A stretch of DNA of 52,895 nucleotides from Myxococcaceae bacterium (GTDB taxonomy: Bacteria; Myxococcota_A; Polyangia; Polyangiales; Ga0077539), in NCBI GenBank assembly GCA_004297725.1, contig SCUS01000077.1, forward strand, positions 1-52,895, read 5' to 3'. Made by a program: the position numbers and the translations under genes. The notes beneath the pieces were generated by a model. It searched no databases and was not told the origin of the DNA. It saw only the letters and a program-made list of their open reading frames with translations. Below, one piece after another: positions 25,963 to 33,125 of this stretch (positions within the stretch are counted from its first letter, which is position 1; every line of letters begins with the position of its first letter).

Positions 25963-27503
25963 GCGCGGCGATGAGAGCGATGATCCGCGCGGACGAGTAC
26001 CGCGACGCGGGCGTGCTGCTGGCGCTCACCCGGCACCTGGAGTCGGCCCCCGGGGTGCGGCGCGCGGTGGCGATGATGGCCACGCCGCGCAACCTCGAGG
26101 TGCTGCGCAAGATGGGCCTGGCGCCGCCGCAGTGGCCGCTGCCGCCGAAGCCGGGCGACCTGCTGGTGGTGGCGCAGGCCGACGACGAGCCGACGGTCCT
26201 CGATGCGATGAAGCGGGCCGACGCGTGGCTCTCCTCGCGCCCCACGGCGGGCGCCCTCGTCGCCCAGGGCACCGCCATGGACGACGCCCCACGCACGCTC
26301 GCCCAGGCGCTGGCGAGGCAGCCCGAGACGCACCTCGCGGTGGTGTCGGTGCCCGGTCCCTTCGCGGCCCGAGAGGCCCGTCGGGCGCTGGAGCTCGGGC
26401 TCTCGGTGATGCTGGTGAGCGACGGGGTGACGGTGGAGGAGGAGGTCTCGCTCAAGACCCTCGCCGACGCGCACGGCCTGCTGGTGATGGGCCCCGACTG
26501 CGGCGCGGCGCTGCTCGACGGGGTCCCGCTGGGCTTCGCGACGGCCGTGAGGCGAGGGGACATCGGCGTCGTGGCCGCCTCCGGAACAGGCCTCCTGGAG
26601 CTCACCGGCCTCATCCACCGCCTCGGCGGAGGCGTGTCGCACGCGGTGGGCGCGGGCGACCGAGACCTCACCGAGGCCATCGGCGGGAGGGGCACCCTCG
26701 CGGCCCTCGACCGCCTCGCGGGGGACAGCGCGACGAAGACCCTGGTGCTCCTGGGGAGGTCGTGTGCGCGGGCGGTGGCGCTGCGGGCGGCGGAGCGCGC
26801 GGCGGCCACCGGGCGCCCGGTGGTGGCGCACTTCGTCGGGCTCGACGGCGAGCTTCCGGAGCTGCCCGGGGTGACCTGGGCGACCTCCATCGCCGACGCC
26901 GCGTGGCGGGCCTGCGAGGCCTCCGGGGTGACGGCCCCGCCGTGGTCGACCACCCCCCTCGGCCGGCCCGACTACGCGCCCTCGCAGCGCTGGCTGCGCG
27001 GGCTCTACGTGGGCGCGACGCTCTGCGCCGAGGCCCTCTCCCGGTGCCGGCACCTCGCCCCGCTGTCGAGCAACCTCGCGGTCGAGGGGGTCACCCGCAG
27101 CGCGCGCTTCCGGGTCGCGGGCCACCACCTGCTCGACCTCGGGGACGAGGAGTACACCCGAGGGAGAACGCACCCGATCCTCGATCCCTCGACGCGGGTC
27201 GACGCGATCTACAACGCGGCCAACGACGAGGCCGTGGCGGTGCTGCTCTTCGACGTGGTCCCTGGACCTTCGGGCGACCCGGTGGAGCCGCTGAGGGAGG
27301 CGCTCACGGCGGTGCGCGAGCGCTCGCTGGCGAGGGGCGGGGAGATCTCGATGGTGGCGGCGGTGCTGGGGACCGACGATGGATCCCCGAGGCGAAGCGC
27401 GATGGTGGCCTCGCTGGAGGCCCTCGGGGTGACGGTGACGCCCGACCACGCGACGGCGGTAGAGGCGGCGCTGGCGCTGCTGCCAGAGGGAGAGGAGCCA
27501 TGA
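25959..27503 (+). CDS. fdrA: FdrA/AllF family protein (acyl-CoA synthetase-like)
   Basis: A 514-residue protein of the FdrA family, related to succinyl-CoA synthetase. An N-terminal regulatory-like domain ('YRDAGVLLALTRHLESAPGV', 'AVAMMATPRNLEVLRKMGL') is followed by a CoA-binding Rossmann region ('HLAVVSVPGPFAAREARRAL', 'HGLLVMGPDCGAALLDGVPL', 'IGVVAASGTGLLELTGLIHR') and a C-terminal ligase-like domain ('GRTHPILDPSTRVDAI', 'VAVLLFDVVPG'). It is about 40 residues shorter than E. coli FdrA. The overlap at both ends (ATGA) with DUF1116 and a small gene argues that all products act together. Confidence 0.9.
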   Translation: MSAAMRAMIRADEYRDAGVLLALTRHLESAPGVRRAVAMMATPRNLEVLRKMGLAPPQWPLPPKPGDLLVVAQADDEPTVLDAMKRADAWLSSRPTAGALVAQGTAMDDAPRTLAQALARQPETHLAVVSVPGPFAAREARRALELGLSVMLVSDGVTVEEEVSLKTLADAHGLLVMGPDCGAALLDGVPLGFATAVRRGDIGVVAASGTGLLELTGLIHRLGGGVSHAVGAGDRDLTEAIGGRGTLAALDRLAGDSATKTLVLLGRSCARAVALRAAERAAATGRPVVAHFVGLDGELPELPGVTWATSIADAAWRACEASGVTAPPWSTTPLGRPDYAPSQRWLRGLYVGATLCAEALSRCRHLAPLSSNLAVEGVTRSARFRVAGHHLLDLGDEEYTRGRTHPILDPSTRVDAIYNAANDEAVAVLLFDVVPGPSGDPVEPLREALTAVRERSLARGGEISMVAAVLGTDDGSPRRSAMVASLEALGVTVTPDHATAVEAALALLPEGEEP

Positions 27504-27691
27504 GGCGCGACGACGAGCACGACCAGGACGTCTACGGCACCTTCGGGGTGCGCGCGGGGGTGGTGGTGCTGGGGCTGGAGCAGTTCGCCGACGCGCCGAG
27601 GGCCGACGGGGTCCCGGTGGTGGTGGTGGCGTGGGAGCCTCCCGCGGGCGGCGACGAGCGCCTCGCGCGCATCCTCACGGAGCTCATGTGA
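27500..27691 (+). CDS. small FdrA-associated protein, 63 residues
   Basis: A 63-residue frame starting with an ATG that overlaps the fdrA stop, preceded by GAGGGAGAGGAG. The central segment 'VVVLGLEQFADAPRADGVPV' and 'VVVVAWEPPAGGDERLARIL' resembles, from memory, the 'INVGLExFAExLxxQGxxVVHVDWRPPAGGD' block that occurs at an end of some FdrA or DUF1116 proteins. If so, a normally fused module is encoded here separately. Its stop overlaps the ATG of the NamZ-like gene. Size and lack of a signal peptide imply a cytosolic accessory subunit. Confidence 0.7.
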   Translation: MRRDDEHDQDVYGTFGVRAGVVVLGLEQFADAPRADGVPVVVVAWEPPAGGDERLARILTELM

Positions 27692-28860
27692 TGGGCGCCC
27701 GGGTGCGCACGGGCCTGGAGGTGCTGTCCTCGGAGGGGGCGGCCCGGCTGCGGGGTCGCGCGGTGGGGCTGCTGGCGCACCCTGCGAGCGTGACCAGCGA
27801 GCTCTGGCACGCGAGGGAGGTGGTGGCGGGCGCCGGGGCGAGGGTGCGCGCGCTCTTCGGTCCGGAGCACGGCGTCGGCGGCGAGGCGCAGGACATGGAG
27901 GGCGTCGCGGACGATGACGGCCCGGTGAGGACCTACTCGCTTTACGGGTCGGAGTATTCGTCCCTGAGCCCGAAGCCCGGGTGGCTCGACGGGCTCGACG
28001 CGGTGGTGATCGACCTTCAGGACGTGGGCTCGCGGTACTACACCTTCGTCTGGACGGCGCTCTTGATGGCGAGGGCGTGCGCGTCGCGGGGCATCGAGGT
28101 GCTGGTGTGCGACCGCCCCAACCCCCTCGGGGGGGCGGTGATCGAGGGCGCTCCGCAGCGGCCCGAGCTGCGCTCCTTCGTGGGACTGGAGTGTTGTCCC
28201 GTGCGGCACGGGCTGACGCTGGGCGAGGTGCTCTCGTGGAGGGCGGCGGAGGAGTCGCTCTCCAACGTGACGGTGATCCCGATGGAGGGGTGGACCCGCG
28301 CGATGCGCTGGGAGGACACCGGGCTGCCGTGGGTGCTGCCTTCGCCCAACATGCCGACCCCCGACACGGCGACGGTGTACCCGGGGGCCTGCCTCCTCGA
28401 GGGAACCAACCTCTCCGAGGGCCGGGGGACCACGCGCCCCTTCGAGGTCTTCGGCGCCCCGTGGGTCGACGGCGCGGCCCTGGCGTCGGCGATGGAGGCC
28501 GATGGGGGAGGGGGGATGAGGGCGAGGGCGATGAGCTTCCGGCCGATGTTCCAGAAGCACGCCGGGGTGACCTGCCAGGGGGTGCAGGTGCACGTGACCG
28601 ACGCGAGGGTCTTCGCCCCCTATCGGGCCTATCTCTCGGCGCTGCGGGCCTGCCGTCGCTTCGAGGGCTTTCGCTGGCGCACGGAGAAGTACGAGTTCGT
28701 CGACGACGTCCCGGCCATCGACCTGCTCACCGGCGACGGGGCGGTGCGAGAGGGCCTCGACGCCGGGGCGACGGTCGATGAGCTCATGGCCATCGGCCGC
28801 GAGCGGATGAGCGCGTGGCGCGAGGGCGAGCGCTCCCGGTGGCTCTACCGCGAAGAGTGA
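27691..28860 (+). CDS. DUF1343 protein, NamZ-type exo-beta-N-acetylmuramidase
   Basis: A 389-residue member of the family in which NamZ of Bacillus removes terminal MurNAc from peptidoglycan fragments. Family blocks are plain: 'RALFGPEHGVGG', 'VVIDLQDVGSRYYTF', 'CDRPNPLGGAVIEG', 'PSPNMPT', 'LLEGTNLSEGRGTTRPFE' and 'GAPWVDG'. There is no signal peptide at the ATG chosen, so the protein appears cytosolic, unlike secreted NamZ enzymes; it could act on imported or recycled muropeptide sugars. It overlaps the preceding small gene by one base, making it the fourth gene in the DUF1116-FdrA operon. That pairing is unusual. Confidence 0.88.
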   Translation: MGARVRTGLEVLSSEGAARLRGRAVGLLAHPASVTSELWHAREVVAGAGARVRALFGPEHGVGGEAQDMEGVADDDGPVRTYSLYGSEYSSLSPKPGWLDGLDAVVIDLQDVGSRYYTFVWTALLMARACASRGIEVLVCDRPNPLGGAVIEGAPQRPELRSFVGLECCPVRHGLTLGEVLSWRAAEESLSNVTVIPMEGWTRAMRWEDTGLPWVLPSPNMPTPDTATVYPGACLLEGTNLSEGRGTTRPFEVFGAPWVDGAALASAMEADGGGGMRARAMSFRPMFQKHAGVTCQGVQVHVTDARVFAPYRAYLSALRACRRFEGFRWRTEKYEFVDDVPAIDLLTGDGAVREGLDAGATVDELMAIGRERMSAWREGERSRWLYREE

Positions 28861-29046
28861 GCGGGGCTTAACGGCCGGGCGACTGATATCCAATCGCCGG
28901 AGTGGGATATAGGGGCCCTCCCGCAACCCTGCTGAGGTCCGGGAGGATTTCCCCCTCGACGAGGGCTCCCACGGGATGAACCATCCGATGGCACACTCGG
29001 CCACCGGGCGCTCATGGGAGGGCCCGTACCAGGGAGACGACCACGG

Positions 29047-30045
29047 ATGGACGATGATCAGCGATCGGAAGCACCCCCGAGGGAGTTCGCGGAGGCGCTG
29101 AGCGGAGGGGCGGCGGGGGAGCGCGCCGGGCTCCTGGGCCTCGGCCGCAAAGACCCGCGCTCGCTCATCGCGGTTCGCCACTTCGCAGGGCCCTCGTCCT
29201 TCGTGGGTAGGCTCGACGGGCTGCGCATCGCCCACCTCACGGACATCCACGTCGGGCGAGTGACGCCCATGGCGATCCAGACCGCGGCGGTGGCGCTCAC
29301 CAACGAGGCGAAGCCCGACCTGGTGGTGATGACCGGCGACTTCGTGTGTCACAGCCAGAAGTACCTCGATCAGCTCGAGGAGCTGGTGCGAGGCTTCCAC
29401 GCGCCGGTGGTGGGGGTGATGGGCAACCACGATCACTGGTCGGGCGCCGACGAGGTGCGGGCGGCGCTGCGGCGCGGCGGGGTCGAGGTGCTCGACAACG
29501 TGCACACCTGCATGACGCTGCGGCACCAGCAGCTCCAGGTGCTGGGCCTCGACGACGCGTACACGGGCCACGCCGACCGGGCGCGAGCGCTGAAGGGGCT
29601 GCGCTCCGACCTGCCCACGCTCGGGCTCTCGCACATCGCAGAGGAGGCCGACCGGCTGTGGCCTCACGGCGTGGGGCTGGTGCTGTCGGGGCACACGCAC
29701 GCGGGGCAGGTGACCCTGGCGAGGCTGCACGAGCTCGCCATCGGGCACCTCGCCGGGCACAAGTACGTGCACGGGCTCTACGGCACCCGGCAGAGGGACA
29801 CCGCGCCGGGCGGGGCGGTGTACGTGGGGGCGGGCATCGGGGCGTCGGTGATCCCCATCCGGTTGGGAGAGCGGGGGAGGCGGGAGATCGCGATCTTCGA
29901 GCTGGGCATGGCGCCCGGGACGCTCGACGAGCACCACGAGGAGCAGGCGCCCCTCAAGGGCCGGGCGCCGGGCCCCGAGCTGGTGGCGAAGCGCAACGCG
30001 GTGGTGCGGCGGCAGCAGGCGAAGCGCGCCCAGAAGCGCTCGTAG
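29047..30045 (+). CDS. calcineurin-like metallophosphoesterase
   Basis: A 332-residue binuclear metallophosphoesterase. All motifs are present: 'HLTDIHVG' (DxH), 'VVMTGDF' (GD), 'GVMGNHDHW' (GNHD) and 'LVLSGHTHAGQV' (GHTH), resembling the YkoQ/YaeI group acting on lipid-linked phosphates or nucleotide sugars. It lacks the N-terminal membrane helix that many of those have. ATG 29047 follows AGGGAGA at about 11 bases; an in-frame upstream ATG at 29014 is less likely. It is 186 bp from the operon upstream. The substrate is unknown. Confidence 0.88.
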   Translation: MDDDQRSEAPPREFAEALSGGAAGERAGLLGLGRKDPRSLIAVRHFAGPSSFVGRLDGLRIAHLTDIHVGRVTPMAIQTAAVALTNEAKPDLVVMTGDFVCHSQKYLDQLEELVRGFHAPVVGVMGNHDHWSGADEVRAALRRGGVEVLDNVHTCMTLRHQQLQVLGLDDAYTGHADRARALKGLRSDLPTLGLSHIAEEADRLWPHGVGLVLSGHTHAGQVTLARLHELAIGHLAGHKYVHGLYGTRQRDTAPGGAVYVGAGIGASVIPIRLGERGRREIAIFELGMAPGTLDEHHEEQAPLKGRAPGPELVAKRNAVVRRQQAKRAQKRS

Positions 30046-30193
30046 CGCCTCAATCCCCTCCCCTCGGAACATCCAATCAGCCACAGCGCAGGTCGGGATT
30101 CGAGGCCACGGCGTACAAACCTGCGCGGGCGACGAACTTCCCTCAACGCACTAGGCACTCACGCCACAAGCGTGTATTCGATACGCCTACGCG
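30046..30193 (+). other. non-coding stretch before terminator, possible small RNA or 3' UTR
   Basis: No gene is supported in 30046-30318. The stretch before the terminator is less GC-rich than its neighbours and carries a direct repeat 'GGCACTCAC' (about 30152 and 30193) with a short inverted segment 'GCGTGTATTCGATACGC' near 30170-30186. It can be the metallophosphoesterase 3' UTR or a small RNA ending at 30223. No strong promoter is visible inside. Confidence 0.35.
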
Positions 30194-30223
30194 GCACTCA
30201 CAGAAGGGCCTGAGTGCTTTTTT
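30194..30223 (+). terminator. rho-independent terminator
   Basis: GCACTCA (30194-30200) pairs with TGAGTGC (30211-30217) across a 10-base loop and is followed by six T residues (30218-30223). This is the only textbook intrinsic terminator I see in the window. It separates the metallophosphoesterase gene from the histone-like gene. Confidence 0.85.
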
Positions 30224-30318
30224 GATCGCCGCGCGGCTTCCCTAAACGCTCGGCTGGCACGACATCTGTGTTGGCCGCCATTCGCAGCTTCTGCGACCCA
30301 CGAAAGAGACCCCCCCCG

Positions 30319-30864
30319 ATGTCCAACTCCCTTCAGTCCGCGCTTTCCCAGATCTCCGAGGAGTTCGCCCAGAAGGTCTTCGAGGTCATCCGCACTGCCT
30401 TCATTGCCGAGCTCGGCAAGGTGTCGCTCTCCGCCGGCCCGGCCCCGGCGCCCCGCGCCCGCGCGGCGGCCCCGAAGGCGCTCGCCCCGGCGGCGAAGTC
30501 CGAGGCGGTGAAGAAGCCTGCCGCGAAGGGCGAGCGGCTCGCCCGGCGCTCCTCGGAGAGCATCGCCGAGGCGCTCGACAACATTGCGGGGCTCCTCCGC
30601 AAGAAGCCCGGTATCGGGAGCGAGGAGATCCAGAAGACCCTCGGGCTCGCCCGCAACGAGATCGCCCGGCCGATCGCCCTGGGCATCTCGACCGGAGTGC
30701 TGCGCAAGTCCGGTGAGAAGCGTGCGACGAAGTACTTCGCCGGGAGCGGCGCGAAGTCGGCGGCGAAGAAGGCCCCCTCGGCGAAGAAGGCCCCCAAGAA
30801 GGCCCCCAAGAAGGCCCCCAAGAAGGGCGCCGACGAGGCCGCGACGGCGACCGAGTCGACCTGA
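30319..30864 (+). CDS. histone H1-like lysine-rich DNA-binding protein
   Basis: A 181-residue basic protein. Residues about 1-35 form an amphipathic helix ('FAQKVFEVIRTAFIAELGKV'), then an Ala/Pro/Lys linker, a central winged-helix-like region ('LLRKKPGIGSEEIQKTLGL', 'PIALGISTGVLRKSGEKRAT', about 90-145) and a C-terminal tail of tandem 'KKAPKKAPKKAPKKG' like eukaryotic H1. The centre resembles DNA-binding regulators that read out two-residue turns; together they suggest a nucleoid-associated protein. ATG 30319 is preceded by GAAAGAGA. The gene stands alone after a terminator and is convergent with the MarC gene (4-bp gap), consistent with strong independent expression. Confidence 0.85.
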   Translation: MSNSLQSALSQISEEFAQKVFEVIRTAFIAELGKVSLSAGPAPAPRARAAAPKALAPAAKSEAVKKPAAKGERLARRSSESIAEALDNIAGLLRKKPGIGSEEIQKTLGLARNEIARPIALGISTGVLRKSGEKRATKYFAGSGAKSAAKKAPSAKKAPKKAPKKAPKKGADEAATATEST

Positions 30865-30868
30865 GTCG

Positions 30869-31519
30869 CTACGCGTGATGCCGTGACAGAATCGGCAGCG
30901 AGGCGATCAATCCATCGATGATGAACTGCGCCGCCACCGCGGCCAGGATCAGCCCCATCACCCGCGCGATGATGTTCATTCCGGTGAGCCCGAGCACCTT
31001 CGCGATGCGCGAGGCGCTCCGCAGCACCGCCCAGGTCACCAGGGCCACGGCGGTGATGGCCAGCAGCAGCGCGGCCTTTTCGGACATCGAGTGGGCCCGG
31101 GCGGAGAGCACCATCGACGAGGCGATGGCCCCGGGGCCCGAGAGCAGGGGAATGCCTACGGGCATGAGTCCGACGTCCCCCCGGGAGGAGGCGTCGGCGT
31201 TCTCCTGGGGGGTGCTCTTCGTGGTGGAGACCTGGGCGTTCATCATGTCGAAGGCCACCGCGAAGAGCAGCACTCCGCCGGCGATCTTGAAGGCCCCGAT
31301 GGAGATGCCGAAGAACTGGAAGAGCACCTGCCCGGAGAGCGCGAACACCAGCAGCACCGAGAGGGCGGTGACCGAGGCGCGAAGGGCCGTGCGGCGGCGG
31401 TGCTCGGGGGTCTCCCGGCTGGTGAGGGCGATGTAGACGGGCAGCGCCGCGAAGGGGTCGACGATCGCGAAGAGCGACGTGAACGCGGTGAGTCCGAAGG
31501 TGAGCGCGGGGAGGAGCAC
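30869..31519 (-). CDS. MarC family integral membrane protein
   Basis: A 216-residue protein with six transmembrane helices, of the MarC/UPF0056 family: 'TSLFAIVDPFAALPVYIALT' in the first helices, 'FGISIGAFKIAGGVLLF' in the third, and 'PVGIPLLSGPGAIASSM' in the re-entrant-like fourth. The family has no firmly established transport substrate; the link of MarC to antibiotic resistance was not upheld. It lies 40 bp downstream of a lipoprotein gene on the same strand. Confidence 0.92.
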   Translation of the reverse strand: MLLPALTFGLTAFTSLFAIVDPFAALPVYIALTSRETPEHRRRTALRASVTALSVLLVFALSGQVLFQFFGISIGAFKIAGGVLLFAVAFDMMNAQVSTTKSTPQENADASSRGDVGLMPVGIPLLSGPGAIASSMVLSARAHSMSEKAALLLAITAVALVTWAVLRSASRIAKVLGLTGMNIIARVMGLILAAVAAQFIIDGLIASLPILSRHHA

Positions 31520-31559
31520 GGTGTCGGGGGGCGGTGTATCGATCAGCGCCCCTCACAGG

Positions 31560-32906
31560 TCAACGGCAGGACTGACGGGCGCCGCAGCCGGGGACGAGCG
31601 AGGGCATGGTCTGGGCGCAGCCGCCGAGGTCCTCGAAGGTGTTGGTGGCCATGAAGTCGGGAGAGGCGGCGCCGCGCCAGCCGCGAAACACCCCGTGGCC
31701 CCGGCCGTGGGCGATGCGCACGTCGCGCACGAAGGCCGACGGGGGCGCCTCGGAGAAGATGATCGCCGAGTCGTGGCGCGCCACGTCGCTGCAGGTCGAG
31801 AGCACGCAGCCGCAGTCGCCGCCCGTGTACTCGATGGAGGCGTGCTCCAGGCGGTTGTCCGCCGAGGGGATGCCGCCGTACCAGAGGCCCGACCAGTCGC
31901 CCGCGCGGGGCGTCGGCGCGGCGCTGGTCATCACGATCGGGCGGGCCGCGGTGCCCACCGCGCGGAGCACCCCCGAGGCGGCGAAGTCGCCCGTGAAGTG
32001 CTCGATCTCGAAGCGGGTCCCCGGGTGGAAGCGCATCACCACGCCGGGCTCGATGGTGAGCGTGGTGCGCCGCCCGGCGTCGCGCCCCCCGGCGCCGATG
32101 ACGAAGCGGTCGACGGTCGAGTCGCCGATGCGGTAGGGCACACCGCGGTCGCGCAGGGTGGCGTCCTCCTGCAGGCCGCCGCGGCCGTTGGCCCCCTCCG
32201 GCTCGACCAGGATCTCGTCGGCGCGGTTGCCCGTGTACGAGCCCGTGGGGAGCGCGTCGAGGGCGTGCTCGCCGACCACCACCGGGAAGGGGATGGCCTC
32301 GCTGCCAGAGCGGGTGACCGTGAGGTCGGTGGAGCCTGGGGCGAAGGTGCCCGTGCGCTCGACGACGAGGCCGGGGCCCGCGGAGCCGTCGATGGTGACG
32401 TGGTCGAGCCGCGCCACGGGCTTCGCGGGCGTCGCGGAGTCGCCGCGCAGCACCAGCGAGGCGTTGCTGTGAAAGCGGTCGGCCCCGCCGTCGGTGAAGG
32501 TCACGTGGCGCAGCGAGGCGCGGGCCGCGCCCTCGACGGTGAGCTGCCCCCACCGGGCGCCCGAGAGGCCCGAGAAGGTGATCGGGCGCTGCGCGGTGCC
32601 CTCCGCCACGAGGCGGGTGTTGGGGCGCATCAGCGTGAGCGAGGCGTCGGCGCGGAAGAGCACCCGGGCGCAGGGCTCGATGGTGAGCGTGGCGCCCTCG
32701 GCGAGGCGGGTGTCGCCCTGGACGATGTGGGGGCTCCCCGAGGCGGTCCAGGTCTCGCTGCGCTCGATGCTGGACGGGTGCATGGTGGGCGAGGCGTCGG
32801 AGACCACCGGGCACCCTGAGGGAGCGGGAGACTCGCCAGGGACGGGGCCGCAGGCGGCGGCGAGGGAGGCGAGGCCGAGGAGGGAGACAACGGCAGGAGT
32901 GCGCAT
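31560..32906 (-). CDS. lipoprotein with right-handed beta-helix-like repeats
   Basis: A 448-residue lipoprotein (start at 32906: MRTPAVVSLLGLASLAAAC, Cys 19). The mature part repeats a block 'TRLAEGATLTIEPCARVLF', 'TLTIEPGVVMRFHPGTRFEI', and 'RLVAEGTAQRPITFSGL', 'GVLRAVGTAARPIVMTS', each followed by 'RWGQLTVEG'/'DWSGLWYGG' and 'LRHVTFTDGG'/'LEHASIEYTGG'. These are typical of parallel beta-helix surface proteins. Two Cys pairs occur near the C-terminus ('CGCVLSTCSD', 'PGCGARQSC'). The function is unknown; adhesion or polysaccharide binding would fit. Confidence 0.85.
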   Translation of the reverse strand: MRTPAVVSLLGLASLAAACGPVPGESPAPSGCPVVSDASPTMHPSSIERSETWTASGSPHIVQGDTRLAEGATLTIEPCARVLFRADASLTLMRPNTRLVAEGTAQRPITFSGLSGARWGQLTVEGAARASLRHVTFTDGGADRFHSNASLVLRGDSATPAKPVARLDHVTIDGSAGPGLVVERTGTFAPGSTDLTVTRSGSEAIPFPVVVGEHALDALPTGSYTGNRADEILVEPEGANGRGGLQEDATLRDRGVPYRIGDSTVDRFVIGAGGRDAGRRTTLTIEPGVVMRFHPGTRFEIEHFTGDFAASGVLRAVGTAARPIVMTSAAPTPRAGDWSGLWYGGIPSADNRLEHASIEYTGGDCGCVLSTCSDVARHDSAIIFSEAPPSAFVRDVRIAHGRGHGVFRGWRGAASPDFMATNTFEDLGGCAQTMPSLVPGCGARQSCR

Positions 32907-33096
32907 GGCGATGGGAGCCTTCCGGCGCCGCGTGACAAGCCCTGTCGTCGCGGCGCCTCGTTGTTGGTTGTGCCCTCTCCCTCGAGCAACCGATGTGCCG
33001 CGCGGAGAGCGCGGAGAGCGCGGGAATTCCTGCCCGATTCGAGGAGCGCACGATGGGCGGCGGCGGCTCGATTCGAGCTGATCCTGCGCAACGGCG

Positions 33097-33111
33097 GGGT
33101 GTGATACACCC
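33097..33111. promoter_or_regulatory. perfect inverted repeat ahead of the kinase gene
   Basis: GGGTGT-GAT-ACACCC is a 15-base perfect inverted repeat ending 14 bases before the kinase ATG at 33126. It could be an operator or part of a -10 region, or a small hairpin at the ribosome-binding site. No second copy was noticed upstream. The remainder of 32907-33125 shows nothing definite. Confidence 0.35.
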
Positions 33112-33125
33112 GGTGCCCCCTCCCG

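Noticed and set aside
30255..30270. TGGCACG as the -24 element of a sigma54 promoter before the histone-like gene
   Set aside because: The -24 part is perfect, but the -12 position reads CTGT instead of TTGC, losing the essential GC. Not supported without transcription data.
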